Source: Tannerella forsythia (GTDB taxonomy: Bacteria; Bacteroidota; Bacteroidia; Bacteroidales; Tannerellaceae). Taken from it: a stretch of 64,000 nucleotides of DNA. The stretch is from contig NZ_JUET01000076.1 in NCBI RefSeq assembly GCF_001006485.1, forward strand, positions 150,848-214,847. Reading direction: 5' to 3'. Positions 1 through 8,153 of this stretch are shown one piece after another; position 1 is the stretch's first letter, and the number at the start of each line of letters is the position of its first letter. Under the pieces are notes generated by a model. The model was not told where the DNA came from. It did no database searches and saw nothing but the letters and a program-made list of their open reading frames with translations. The position numbers and the translations under genes are program-made.

Positions 1-1966
1 GCGTAGCCGGCTCATAATATGGAGCGTAATATTCGGTAAAATAATGCACATCGGCTCCCATCTGTACCATCAGAACCTTCGCAAGCCGAACCGTTACATA
101 CATATTCGAATAAAGCGAAAGTTGAGGCAAAGCCAAGACCTGCTTATTACTACTGGTCTGATAGACGAGTTCGTTATCCCATCCAAAAGCCTTGAATCGA
201 AAGTCTTGTCGTAGACGCGCAGTAATCACCTGCAGATTGCTCCCGAATTGTTCAGGAAGACCTTGTTTGTTGAAGAAAATATGATTCTGAATGCTTTCAA
301 CTCCAGCCGACAAACGTGTGCGTGTTTGTTCCCAACCCACAGTTCCCCCTACATAGACACGCTGTGTATTCTTCAGATCCTTGTCCCAAAAGAAATAACG
401 ACTGCTGTAATGACGTTGGAAAAACGCAGGACGCAAATTTTTGATGTATCCGTCTGCCTGAATAGAAGCCTCTTTTTTAAAGAGTCGAAACCGTGTTTTG
501 ACAAGTCCCGTCAAGCGAAACTCTCCGATATCATCACCTAACACGCAGAGTTCACCGCGTCCTTGATAGGTGAGAAGACTTCCACGTCGTTTAGAGAGTT
601 CGGCACCTAAAAAAGTAGCATATTCATCGTACTTTTGCATGTTGCGGATAGCTCCTTTAGCTGAGTCTCCGGGCATTTTGAAGTTTCTTTTCTCAAAACT
701 GACAAAAGCCGTCAGACCAAATTTAGCCCAATCCTGAAATCCCTCACGCAACGAAAGAGCGACCGTATTTTTCAAATTCCATGCCGACGAAACATCATTG
801 GGGACACGTCCGACCGTATCGTAGTGGTTCACGTAGCACGTATCAATCCCCATATCTTTGGAAATAAATCGTCTGCGGAAATCTTCATATTCGACGGTAT
901 GAATAACGCTGGCCACAGGCACGAAGACTTCGTTGGCATGAATATCTTCTGCTTCCTCCTGCTCTTCAGGACGACCGGTTGAGTTTTTCTCTTCCTCTTC
1001 CTGTTTCTTCAACGCTTCACGTTGAGCGTCTTTCTCTTGTTTTCGTTTGGCTTCGCTCTCAGTCATCTCACGGTAAAATCCCAAATTATAACGGTGCGTA
1101 AGGAAAACGTTTTTACCACGGATACGATTCCATGTATTTGTAAACCGTGTCGGATACGATTTGCTGTCGACCCCGCGACGCCCGTCTTCAAAATCATCCG
1201 GCGATGTAATATACCGGTCATCTGTCAATCCGCCATTTTCATTTTGGATGAAATTAAAATTACGGAGATGTATGTGTGCCTCATAACGGTCCGATAAGTA
1301 GTTTCCGAACAATCTATAACTGAGCAGTTTGTTATTATTCGACGTATATTGTCCCCGACTGTAGATATAATTAAAATCTACACCGGCATTGATTTTTTTT
1401 CCGAAATTGCTTGTTAACACGCCTTTCAGCTGTTCTTCACGTTTGGTAGAACCACCGGCACGTGTATATAGGATATGTGTATATGGTACCTTAACATCAT
1501 AGAAATATCCGTTGGAAGGAGTAATTATATCTCCGTCGAAAACATCTGCAAAGATAAAATCGCGTTCTTCTTTTCGCTCGCTGAAGATGCGACTCTGCCA
1601 GGGTGATCCGATATTTCCGGTATAGGCGCCGGCTATTCCTCTCCCTTCCATTAACGTGCTGTTTGCCGTATTCAGACGATTCGTATCCATCGGAGCAAGA
1701 ATCCGATCTCCCAGTTTCTCGGTCAAGTGATAGCCATTGATGCGTCTGATGCCGATATGGGCGCTATCGGGAACGAGTAAACTGTCCGGAAGTTGTGCCG
1801 CGTTACGTGCCGTAAGAGAGAATCCCCCCCTGCGGCCGCTGCTGCGCGATCGCTCTTGTGCGAATATGGTCGTTACACACAGCAGGCATAACAATAAACC
1901 ATATAGCCCGTGTCTCAAATCGAGGCACAGGTACAGGATGGAATAGACACAATGCCTTCGATTCAC
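1..1966 (-). CDS. putative outer-membrane porin (PF14121-like), C-terminus beyond the window
   Basis: About 655 codons are open on the minus strand to the left edge, so the 3' end is missing. The best start is a GTG at 1966-1964 that overlaps the TGA of the upstream oxidoreductase gamma gene in a GTGA, which suggests translational coupling; a TTG further in is the alternative. A hydrophobic leader ends in TIFAQ, so the product is exported. The body alternates polar and aromatic residues as beta-barrel strands do and resembles the Bacteroidetes putative porin family. Around residues 300-350 it carries a very charged Lys/Glu segment (KRKQEKDAQREALKKQEEEE). Its place as last gene of a 2-oxoacid oxidoreductase operon suggests an envelope function co-expressed with anaerobic metabolism. 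Family call is from overall look, not a search. Confidence 0.75.
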   Translation of the reverse strand, partial: MNRRHCVYSILYLCLDLRHGLYGLLLCLLCVTTIFAQERSRSSGRRGGFSLTARNAAQLPDSLLVPDSAHIGIRRINGYHLTEKLGDRILAPMDTNRLNTANSTLMEGRGIAGAYTGNIGSPWQSRIFSERKEERDFIFADVFDGDIITPSNGYFYDVKVPYTHILYTRAGGSTKREEQLKGVLTSNFGKKINAGVDFNYIYSRGQYTSNNNKLLSYRLFGNYLSDRYEAHIHLRNFNFIQNENGGLTDDRYITSPDDFEDGRRGVDSKSYPTRFTNTWNRIRGKNVFLTHRYNLGFYREMTESEAKRKQEKDAQREALKKQEEEEKNSTGRPEEQEEAEDIHANEVFVPVASVIHTVEYEDFRRRFISKDMGIDTCYVNHYDTVGRVPNDVSSAWNLKNTVALSLREGFQDWAKFGLTAFVSFEKRNFKMPGDSAKGAIRNMQKYDEYATFLGAELSKRRGSLLTYQGRGELCVLGDDIGEFRLTGLVKTRFRLFKKEASIQADGYIKNLRPAFFQRHYSSRYFFWDKDLKNTQRVYVGGTVGWEQTRTRLSAGVESIQNHIFFNKQGLPEQFGSNLQVITARLRQDFRFKAFGWDNELVYQTSSNKQVLALPQLSLYSNMYVTVRLAKVLMVQMGADVHYFTEYYAPYYEPAT

Positions 1967-2505
1967 ACCTTTTGGATGAGTTCCATACCTTTTTTGATGG
2001 CGGCTTCATTGGCCGGAATCAAAGTATGATGTCGTTCGGGAAGCGTCTTTTTCAGACCGAGAAGCACGCTTTCCAGTTTTACCATCGGAACGACTTTGAG
2101 GAGCCCGCCCAACACGATCATGTTGAACGTCTTTTGCATATTTAGTTCCGTAGCCGTATCCATCGCATCAATACGGTACACATTGATATCCGTGCGTGTG
2201 ACCGGCTTATGAATTCCATATCCGTCATAAATAAGAATGCCGCCTTTCTTCACTTTCGATTGGAATTTATCCATCGAAGGTTGGTTCAGAATCACGGCAA
2301 TATCGTATTCGTTCAATATGGGGGAACTGATTCGTTCGTCGTTCAGGATCACGGTCACATTGGCTGTTCCGCCACGTTGTTCCGGACCATAGGAAGGCAT
2401 CCAAGTTACTTCTTTATTTTCCATGAGTCCCGAATAAGCGAGAATTTTTCCCATCGATAACACACCTTGTCCGCCAAAACCTGCTATAATTATTTCGTAT
2501 TGCAT
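1963..2505 (-). CDS. 2-oxoacid:ferredoxin oxidoreductase, gamma subunit (KorC/VorC type)
   Basis: 180-residue catalytic gamma subunit of a 2-oxoacid:acceptor oxidoreductase, which oxidatively decarboxylates a 2-oxoacid to acyl-CoA with reduction of ferredoxin in the cytoplasm. It begins with the family motif IIIAGFGGQGVLSMGK and has MPSYGPEQRGGTANV, both typical of the gamma domain. I chose the ATG at 2505 because it directly precedes this conserved start; the in-frame ATG at 2583 would add 26 residues overlapping the beta gene. It follows beta by 20 bp. Substrate (2-oxoglutarate or branched-chain 2-oxoacids) cannot be decided from sequence alone. Confidence 0.9.
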   Translation of the reverse strand: MQYEIIIAGFGGQGVLSMGKILAYSGLMENKEVTWMPSYGPEQRGGTANVTVILNDERISSPILNEYDIAVILNQPSMDKFQSKVKKGGILIYDGYGIHKPVTRTDINVYRIDAMDTATELNMQKTFNMIVLGGLLKVVPMVKLESVLLGLKKTLPERHHTLIPANEAAIKKGMELIQKV

Positions 2506-2525
2506 ATCTTGTCTGCTACTAATTG

Positions 2526-3287
2526 TTATACATTTTTCAAGTCTCCCAAGGGATAGAAGGGGAGCATGTGTTCTTCCATCCATTTGTTCGACTCAACCGG
2601 TGTCTTTTTCCATCCGGAAGAACAGGTGGAAACAAACTCTACCACCGATGTACCTTTGCGAGCCATGGAGTTTTCAAAAGCTAACCGCAGCATCTTTTTT
2701 GCTTTCTTGGCAGCTGCCGGGGTCTGTACACTTTGACGGGTAACTAAACACGTCCCATCCAATTGCGCCAGTATATTGCCGATTCGTAGAGGATATCCGT
2801 TCAGTTCCACGTCACGGCCATGAGGACAGGTAGCCGTAGGCATTCCAACCAAAGTTGTCGGAGCCATCTGTCCGCCCGTCATACCATAAATGGCATTATT
2901 TACAAAAATAATCACGATATTTTCCCCGCGATTAGCGGCATGAATTGTCTCAGCTGTTCCGATGGCTGCCAAGTCGCCGTCACCTTGATACGTAAAGACC
3001 ATCTTATCGGGGTTCACTCGCTTTACGGCCGTAGCAACCGCCGGTGCACGTCCGTGGGCTGCTTCAATCCAGTCGATATCGATATAGTTGTAAGCAAATA
3101 CTGCACATCCGACAGGTGAGATGCCGATCGTCTTTTCTTCCATTCCCATCTCCTCGGATACTTCGGCGATCAGTTTATGGATAACGCCATGACTGCATCC
3201 CGGGCAATAATGCATGGAGTTATCATTCATCAATTTGGGCTTTTTGTAGACCAAATTTTCAGGTTTAATTATTTCTATTGTTTCCAT
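2526..3287 (-). CDS. 2-oxoacid:ferredoxin oxidoreductase, beta (TPP-binding) subunit (KorB/VorA type)
   Basis: 253-residue thiamine-pyrophosphate subunit. The N-terminal CPGCSHG cysteine motif, GISPVGCAVFAYNY and the TPP/Mg site beginning GDGDLAAIG followed by NNAIYGMTGGQMAPTT are visible. With alpha and gamma it forms the core that cleaves the 2-oxoacid and passes electrons to the ferredoxin-like subunit encoded at the head of the operon. Length is normal for the stand-alone beta subunit. The start at 3287 gives the usual N-terminus and lies 22 bp after a small membrane-protein gene. Substrate unknown. Confidence 0.92.
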   Translation of the reverse strand: METIEIIKPENLVYKKPKLMNDNSMHYCPGCSHGVIHKLIAEVSEEMGMEEKTIGISPVGCAVFAYNYIDIDWIEAAHGRAPAVATAVKRVNPDKMVFTYQGDGDLAAIGTAETIHAANRGENIVIIFVNNAIYGMTGGQMAPTTLVGMPTATCPHGRDVELNGYPLRIGNILAQLDGTCLVTRQSVQTPAAAKKAKKMLRLAFENSMARKGTSVVEFVSTCSSGWKKTPVESNKWMEEHMLPFYPLGDLKNV

Positions 3288-3309
3288 TTTTGAATATTCC
3301 GTAAGTTTT

Positions 3310-3483
3310 TTAACCCAAAAATCTCATAAGATATTGTACTATGCGTAAAAGAATAGCGATTCCTCCACATATCAGGAACGGCAAATGACTATCTTTCACG
3401 GTAAAATAGAGGAAGCCGGCTACAATCGTCAACACCATAAACAGCAGGGTAAACAGTTCGTCTAATCGGTCTCCTCGTTTCAT
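3310..3483 (-). CDS. 57-residue membrane protein inside the oxidoreductase operon
   Basis: A short open frame, MKRGDRLDELF...YLMRFLG, fills the gap between the alpha and beta subunit genes. ATG is at 3483-3481, TAA at 3312-3310; it begins 11 bp after alpha stops and ends 22 bp before beta starts. It predicts two hydrophobic helices (about residues 11-28 and 34-55) joined by a short polar turn (TVKDSH), so both ends probably face the cytoplasm. I do not recognise the family. Position inside a tight operon, an ATG and near gap-filling length argue that it is real; it could anchor the soluble oxidoreductase at the membrane. That role is inference. Confidence 0.72.
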   Translation of the reverse strand: MKRGDRLDELFTLLFMVLTIVAGFLYFTVKDSHLPFLICGGIAILLRIVQYLMRFLG

Positions 3484-3494
3484 TACTTGCTAAA

Positions 3495-4571
3495 TTACAT
3501 CAGTTTCTCTTCAACGGCTCTCAGAATTTCGTCCGGAGTGAAAACGATGCCACCCAACCGGCCGAAATGCTCGACTTTGACACGTCCGTTCACCGCTAAA
3601 CGTACATCTTCGACCATCTGTCCGGCATTCAGCTCTACGGAAAGCATCCCTTTCACTTTATCGGCATAACGGGCAATCACCTGAGTAGGGAACGGCCACA
3701 AAGTAATCGGACGGATCAGACCGAGTTTCAATCCTTGACCACGTGCTATTTCAATCGCTTTCTGGCAGATTCGTGCCGATGAGCCGAATGCTATCAACAG
3801 ATACTCCGCATCTTCGCATTTATATTCTTCATAGCGTACTTCGTTTTTCTCTATCCGGCTGTATTTTTCCTGAAAGTGTAAGTTCTTTTTTTCCATGATG
3901 ACCGGATCCAACTCCAAAGAAGTAATGATATTGGGTTTGCGACCGCCTGTTTTTCCGGTAGCTGCCCAAGGTGATTCTTTCGCAATCTCTGCCTCCGTTT
4001 TTCGCGGACGGAACGGGGGAAGCACCACTTTTTCCATCAACTGGCCAATCATACCGTCGGTAATGATAATCGCCGGCGTTTGATATTTGAATGCAAGATC
4101 GAAACCGAGTCCGACAAAATCGGCCGTTTCCTGTACCGACGAAGGGGCAAGAGCAATCAACCGGTAGTCGCCGTGGCCTCCACCTTTCACTGTCTGAAAA
4201 TAGTCGGCCTGACTCGGCTGGATCGTTCCCAGTCCGGGGCCTCCACGCATTACATTTACAATCAGGCAAGGGAGATCCGATCCGGCAATGTAGGAAACAC
4301 CTTCCTGCATCAAGCTCATACCCGGGCTGGACGATGAGGTCATGACTCGTTTACCTGTTGCGGCTCCTCCGTAAACCATATTAATTGAGGCAACTTCACT
4401 TTCGGCTTGGAGTACCACCATACCCGTCGTTTCCCACGGTCTTTCTTCCATCAGTGTTTCCATGACTTCCGACTGAGGAGTAATTGGATAACCAAAATAT
4501 CCGTCTGTTCCATAACGAATCGCTGCATGGGCCAACGCTTCGTTCCCTTTCATAAGTCTTACTTCTTCCAT
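3495..4571 (-). CDS. 2-oxoacid:ferredoxin oxidoreductase, alpha subunit (KorA/VorB type)
   Basis: 358-residue alpha subunit, providing the pyrimidine-binding domain and domain II of the heterotetrameric 2-oxoacid:ferredoxin oxidoreductase. Family signatures seen are GNEALAHAAIRYG near the start, GYPITPQSEV, SSSSPGMSLMQEGVSYIAG, and MRGGPGLGTIQPSQADYFQ. The C-terminal part has VELNAGQMVEDVRLAV. It starts 4 bp after the ferredoxin gene, so the two are surely co-transcribed. NCBI calls such proteins 3-methyl-2-oxobutanoate dehydrogenase subunit VorB in Bacteroidales, but 2-oxoglutarate is equally possible. Confidence 0.92.
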   Translation of the reverse strand: MEEVRLMKGNEALAHAAIRYGTDGYFGYPITPQSEVMETLMEERPWETTGMVVLQAESEVASINMVYGGAATGKRVMTSSSSPGMSLMQEGVSYIAGSDLPCLIVNVMRGGPGLGTIQPSQADYFQTVKGGGHGDYRLIALAPSSVQETADFVGLGFDLAFKYQTPAIIITDGMIGQLMEKVVLPPFRPRKTEAEIAKESPWAATGKTGGRKPNIITSLELDPVIMEKKNLHFQEKYSRIEKNEVRYEEYKCEDAEYLLIAFGSSARICQKAIEIARGQGLKLGLIRPITLWPFPTQVIARYADKVKGMLSVELNAGQMVEDVRLAVNGRVKVEHFGRLGGIVFTPDEILRAVEEKLM

Positions 4572-4575
4572 CGTG

Positions 4576-4806
4576 TTAATCCAGTTTTTTTCGATAGACA
4601 GTTAAACATCCGTCCGGACAAACCCATCCGCAATTTGCACAACCGATGCAGGCGTCCGACTCTTTCATGTAAACATAGTGATAGCCTTTGTTATTGACCT
4701 CCCGCGGATGCAACTCCAGCACATTGCAAGGACAGGCTACGACACATAAGTTGCAGCCCTTACACCGTTCTGTGTTGACCACTACCATTCCTTTTACTTT
4801 TGCCAT
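4576..4806 (-). CDS. 4Fe-4S dicluster ferredoxin subunit (KorD/VorD type)
   Basis: 76-residue iron-sulfur protein with two clusters: CKGCNLCVVACPCNV (residues 15-29) and CIGCANCGWVCPDGC (residues 53-67). It is the electron-accepting delta subunit of the oxidoreductase encoded downstream, and the first gene of the operon, with a well-formed promoter 29 bp upstream. The two clusters suit transfer from the TPP centre of beta to free ferredoxin. Confidence 0.92.
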   Translation of the reverse strand: MAKVKGMVVVNTERCKGCNLCVVACPCNVLELHPREVNNKGYHYVYMKESDACIGCANCGWVCPDGCLTVYRKKLD

Positions 4807-4834
4807 AAATCCTTTATTTTTATCTACTGGAATG

Positions 4835-4864
4835 CAAAACTACGAAAAAAAGAATAAAAAGCAA
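4835..4864 (-). promoter_or_regulatory. promoter of the 2-oxoacid oxidoreductase operon
   Basis: On the minus strand TTG (plus 4864-4862), exactly 19 bases, then TAGTTTTG (plus 4842-4835). This matches the Bacteroidetes TTG-19-TAnnTTTG promoter and lies just upstream of the ferredoxin start. Confidence 0.65.
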
Positions 4865-4865
4865 G

Positions 4866-5324
4866 TTAGAAGTTGAAAATATTGCGAGCGACGAAAAAAA
4901 TCATCGCGATGGCAAAAAACATCCAGATATAAAGGTTTTTCTGCACTTTTAAAATCAGCGTACTATACGGATTAAAGAGTTGATAGATGCGAACACCCAC
5001 CAACAGGATCACATACGGTATTGAAAGTAGAAGCAGGGGATTATAAGAAAAGGCGGTTTTTATGTCGGCATGAAGCAAAGCGTGAAGAGCCCGTTGCGAG
5101 CCGCACCCCGGACATTTCATTCCGGTGAGCATCAAAAACGGGCATTTGGGAAAAAGAGGGGAGCTGCTTGGATGAATGTGTGAATAGACATAGATTGCGA
5201 TCAGGAAAACCAGAAAGAAGAAAATCCGGAAGATCATTTTATATCGAGGAACACGATACATGGTGTATGTATGATAAAGCCAATGGATGCGAAGCCTTCG
5301 TTTTGAAGAACTCCGCACATCCAT
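4866..5324 (-). CDS. DUF2752 membrane protein
   Basis: Up to 152 residues. The core CPFLMLTGMKCPGCGSQRAL is the DUF2752 signature (two CxxC-like cysteine sets), flanked by a hydrophobic N-terminal helix (about residues 30-46) and two C-terminal helices (about 95-115 and 130-150), so it is an inner-membrane protein. Function of the family is unknown. The first ATG, 3 bp after the stop of the upstream GYF/CD225 gene, is taken as start because of the coupling; starts at 5261 or 5237 would remove a basic 20-30 residue extension and look like a more usual N-terminus. Confidence 0.8.
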   Translation of the reverse strand: MDVRSSSKRRLRIHWLYHTYTMYRVPRYKMIFRIFFFLVFLIAIYVYSHIHPSSSPLFPKCPFLMLTGMKCPGCGSQRALHALLHADIKTAFSYNPLLLLSIPYVILLVGVRIYQLFNPYSTLILKVQKNLYIWMFFAIAMIFFVARNIFNF

Positions 5325-5327
5325 AAT

Positions 5328-5882
5328 TTACAGATCACCACTCATCGCAGCACCTACTCCGATGATAATAATGAATATAAGATAAAGGACCCATAGTACT
5401 CCCGCAACGATAGCACTCCAGATCGCCCATTTTTTTGCATCTTTCGAGGCCTTTTCCGCACCGGCATAGTCTCCGGCCGTATAAGCAGAGTTTACTTTCG
5501 TGGAATAGATGATCGATACAATACCTAACGGCATACAGCAAAGAACGGTAGAGAGAATTGCCCACACCAAATAATTCTCCGGCATCGGAGGGGCAGTCGT
5601 GTTCGAATTGCCGAAAGTGCCGCTGGTGGTCGAATAATTTGCGTTCTGTGAAATGTTCGTGTTATATTTCGGCTCTTTCTGATCATAATTCGAAGAAGTC
5701 GACCTCTCTTCTGCTACGGCAAACATGTCTTGTAATTCCGGCAATGTACGTGCCGCCACCCAATCCGGTAACGAACTGTTCCAAACCAAGGTGTCCGGAT
5801 TAATCGGAGCGCTTTTCAAAGCGTCCAATGAGAAAGGACCTGTTTTGGTGTCCCCATTCAAATAGTAGTACTCTTTGTCCAT
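5328..5882 (-). CDS. GYF_2 domain plus CD225/dispanin membrane protein
   Basis: 184 residues. Residues 1-52 form a GYF_2 domain (YYYLNGDTKTGPFSLDALKS, TLVWNSSLPDWVAA), a cytoplasmic peptide-binding fold. A Ser/Asn/Tyr-rich linker (about 55-97) leads to a CD225/interferon-induced transmembrane-like domain with two helices (about 105-128 and 152-176); the intervening loop STKVNSAYTAGDYAGAEKAS is typical of the family. It is followed at 3 bp by the DUF2752 gene, a pairing that suggests a joint membrane function. The exact role is not known. Confidence 0.87.
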   Translation of the reverse strand: MDKEYYYLNGDTKTGPFSLDALKSAPINPDTLVWNSSLPDWVAARTLPELQDMFAVAEERSTSSNYDQKEPKYNTNISQNANYSTTSGTFGNSNTTAPPMPENYLVWAILSTVLCCMPLGIVSIIYSTKVNSAYTAGDYAGAEKASKDAKKWAIWSAIVAGVLWVLYLIFIIIIGVGAAMSGDL

Positions 5883-5945
5883 TTTTAATTTTGTTTTTAT
5901 AGTTAAGTAATATGTTTCCCAAAATCAACGATGATTTTGAGCGTA

Positions 5946-5953
5946 CAAAAATA
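5946..5953 (-). promoter_or_regulatory. candidate -7 element of the GYF/CD225 gene
   Basis: TATTTTTG on the minus strand, fitting TAnnTTTG, about 65 bases before the ATG at 5882. No TTG is seen at the ideal 19-base distance, so support is partial. Confidence 0.35.
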
Positions 5954-6067
5954 CAGAAATTTACCGTACTACCCATGCATCGTTCAAGAATCCTGTAAAA
6001 TTATTCCGAAAAAAAAAGAAAAAGCTTTTTTTTATACATGCGTTGAAGAAATTCGGAAAAACACACA

Positions 6068-7000
6068 TCAGGTTTTCGGTGTCTCCGTTTTTTCCTTTTT
6101 GTTTTTTTGCGAAAGTCGTTCCAGCAGATATACGATGGCAAATCCCGCGAAAGCGAGTCCGATGGCTTCCCATAGCTGACGGTCGGGTAAAATATTCGTT
6201 TCGATTAATGGCTTGGCTACCCCGTGACGATCGATGTACGTCTCGATCGTCTCTTTCCACGGCCACACTTTATTCAATGAACCTAACATAAAGCCGCTCA
6301 GAATAGCGATGGTGATATCGTGAAAACGATGCAACGCATAAGAAAGTGCACGTGAGAACAACGAAATTCCGATCACGGATCCTCCGGCAAAAACCAATAA
6401 AACACTTATCCTAAGTGATTTGACAGCATCCATGATAAAGAAATATTTTCCCAGCAAAACCAAAATAAAGCTACCCGATATGCCGGGAAGAATCATCGCA
6501 CAAATGGCGATGGCGCCACAGAGAAAGATGAACCATAGATCATTTGAAGTTTCGGCAGGTGTAGTGATGGTTATTGCATATGCTGCTACGGCGCCCGCTG
6601 CAAATGCGATCACCGTTTTTGCATTCCATTGAGTGACCTCCCGCGAAACAAACCAGATCGACGCCAGCACCAATCCGAAAAAGAAAGACCAAACCAGAAC
6701 CGGCTCCTGTACCAGCAAATAAGTAATCAGTTTAGCCAGAGAGAAAACGCTGAGTCCGATACCGGAGAGGATGGCCAGCAGAAAGTTTCCGTTGACGGCT
6801 TTCCAAAAGCGACTGAATTTCAGGGAGCAAAGCATTTTCAACGAAGTTAAATTGATGCTCTTAATCGAATCAATAAGTTCTTCGTATATCCCGACGATAA
6901 AGGCGATTGTCCCTCCTGAAACACCCGGTACCACATCGGCTGCCCCCATACCGATGCCTTTGAGCGTCAGCAGGGCATAATCTTTAAATGTGCGATTCAT
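6068..7000 (-). CDS. DUF368 family undecaprenyl-phosphate translocase (PopT type)
   Basis: 310-residue polytopic membrane protein. The N-terminal GIGMGAADVVPGVSGGTIAF and the repeated MILPGISGSFILVLLGKYFF are the two signature motifs of DUF368. Members (PopT) are reported to return undecaprenyl phosphate, the lipid carrier of cell-wall and glycan synthesis, across the inner membrane. About eight hydrophobic helices are seen, and a charged C-terminal tail (SQKNKKEKTETPKT). It starts 4 bp after the TPR gene and probably belongs to the glnS-TPR-popT transcription unit. Confidence 0.87.
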   Translation of the reverse strand: MNRTFKDYALLTLKGIGMGAADVVPGVSGGTIAFIVGIYEELIDSIKSINLTSLKMLCSLKFSRFWKAVNGNFLLAILSGIGLSVFSLAKLITYLLVQEPVLVWSFFFGLVLASIWFVSREVTQWNAKTVIAFAAGAVAAYAITITTPAETSNDLWFIFLCGAIAICAMILPGISGSFILVLLGKYFFIMDAVKSLRISVLLVFAGGSVIGISLFSRALSYALHRFHDITIAILSGFMLGSLNKVWPWKETIETYIDRHGVAKPLIETNILPDRQLWEAIGLAFAGFAIVYLLERLSQKNKKEKTETPKT

Positions 7001-7004
7001 ATCT

Positions 7005-8114
7005 TTAATTCAGATGATGTTTGTTCTTTACGAATTCCGCCGACAATTCGTCGGGAGGCAAAAGGAAAGGCTTTTGCAGACGTATATCTTGTGCATGCAG
7101 AAAATAAGTGTCCGGAGGCTGTTCGTTTTCCTGCATTTTTTGGGCGGCAAAAAACATTTTATAGATATACTCAGCCACCTTATCGCTCCTTTGATCCATT
7201 TGCGAGGAAATGTGGTGATTGGTTTTATACCGTGCTACTTGCGAGAGTATTTCCGACTTTCCAAGCAACTTATTAAATAAAGTATAGGCGCGTTTGAAAT
7301 CGTCTGCTTTCAGGTAGCATTCCGCCAGGATCGGTTCGATATGGTCGGTGATATCTTTTTTGTCCGAGAGCAAATCCAAGTAGGCTTCGATTGCTTTCTC
7401 GTAATTTTCATTCATGAAGAGGCAATAAGCGCGTAATAATCTGACTTCTACATCATCTTCGTTGCAAGTAAGTGCAAAATCGAAAGAATGGATGGCTTCT
7501 TCATATTGTCCGAGATTGGAGAGTAAGCGTCCCTGTATATACCAATAATCTGCATTGTAGGGGTTTATATCGATCAACTCCCTGCATATTTGCAGGGCTT
7601 GTTGCAAATTCCCCGTCATTTCTTCATGATAACAAAGCTCCTCTTTAAGGACGATACTGTCAGGGAAGAGCTGAATCGCATGTTTGACAAGTCGGGAGGC
7701 CTCCTCATTTTTACCGACCTCACTCAGGAGAGGAGTAAGGTCTTCGTAGATCATTCTTAACTCTTCATCTACGGGATGTTGCTCAAGGAGTGCATCTGCC
7801 TCGTGATGGAGATCCATGACGTACAGACACTGCATTTTGAGCAGCAAAAGTTCAGGATCGTCATCATCACCGATACTTTTTATGCGTTCCAACGCTTCGG
7901 CATATTTTTCCCGATAAATATAAGCCTTACATTCTTTGATTTTGATGCCAATATTTTCAGGATGCAGCTTTAATCCCAGCTCAAGCGCCCGAATAAATTC
8001 GTCAAAATCATTCTCATCCTCGAAATATTCAAGTAGTTGAATGATTTCGTCTGCATCGAAATAAGCTTCCGTGCCTTTTTCGTGCATCTCTTTATATCGT
8101 TCCAATAAGGTCAT
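7005..8114 (-). CDS. tetratricopeptide repeat protein
   Basis: 369 residues, acidic, no signal peptide and no membrane helix, so cytoplasmic. It is built of TPR units from about residue 20 to 300, for example ADYWYIQGRLLSNLGQYEEA followed by FDFALTCNEDDVEVRLLRAY and AECYLKADDFKRAYTLFNKL. TPRs mediate protein-protein contacts; the partner is unknown. It lies between glnS (39 bp upstream) and popT (4 bp downstream). Confidence 0.85.
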   Translation of the reverse strand: MTLLERYKEMHEKGTEAYFDADEIIQLLEYFEDENDFDEFIRALELGLKLHPENIGIKIKECKAYIYREKYAEALERIKSIGDDDDPELLLLKMQCLYVMDLHHEADALLEQHPVDEELRMIYEDLTPLLSEVGKNEEASRLVKHAIQLFPDSIVLKEELCYHEEMTGNLQQALQICRELIDINPYNADYWYIQGRLLSNLGQYEEAIHSFDFALTCNEDDVEVRLLRAYCLFMNENYEKAIEAYLDLLSDKKDITDHIEPILAECYLKADDFKRAYTLFNKLLGKSEILSQVARYKTNHHISSQMDQRSDKVAEYIYKMFFAAQKMQENEQPPDTYFLHAQDIRLQKPFLLPPDELSAEFVKNKHHLN

Positions 8115-8153
8115 GCGTCCCCAAAAATGAGTATGGATAGATTGTCTTTTTTA

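Noticed and set aside
6018-6034. AAAAAGCTTTTT as terminator after popT
   Set aside because: Only an A/T palindrome in an A-rich run; too weak a stem to support.
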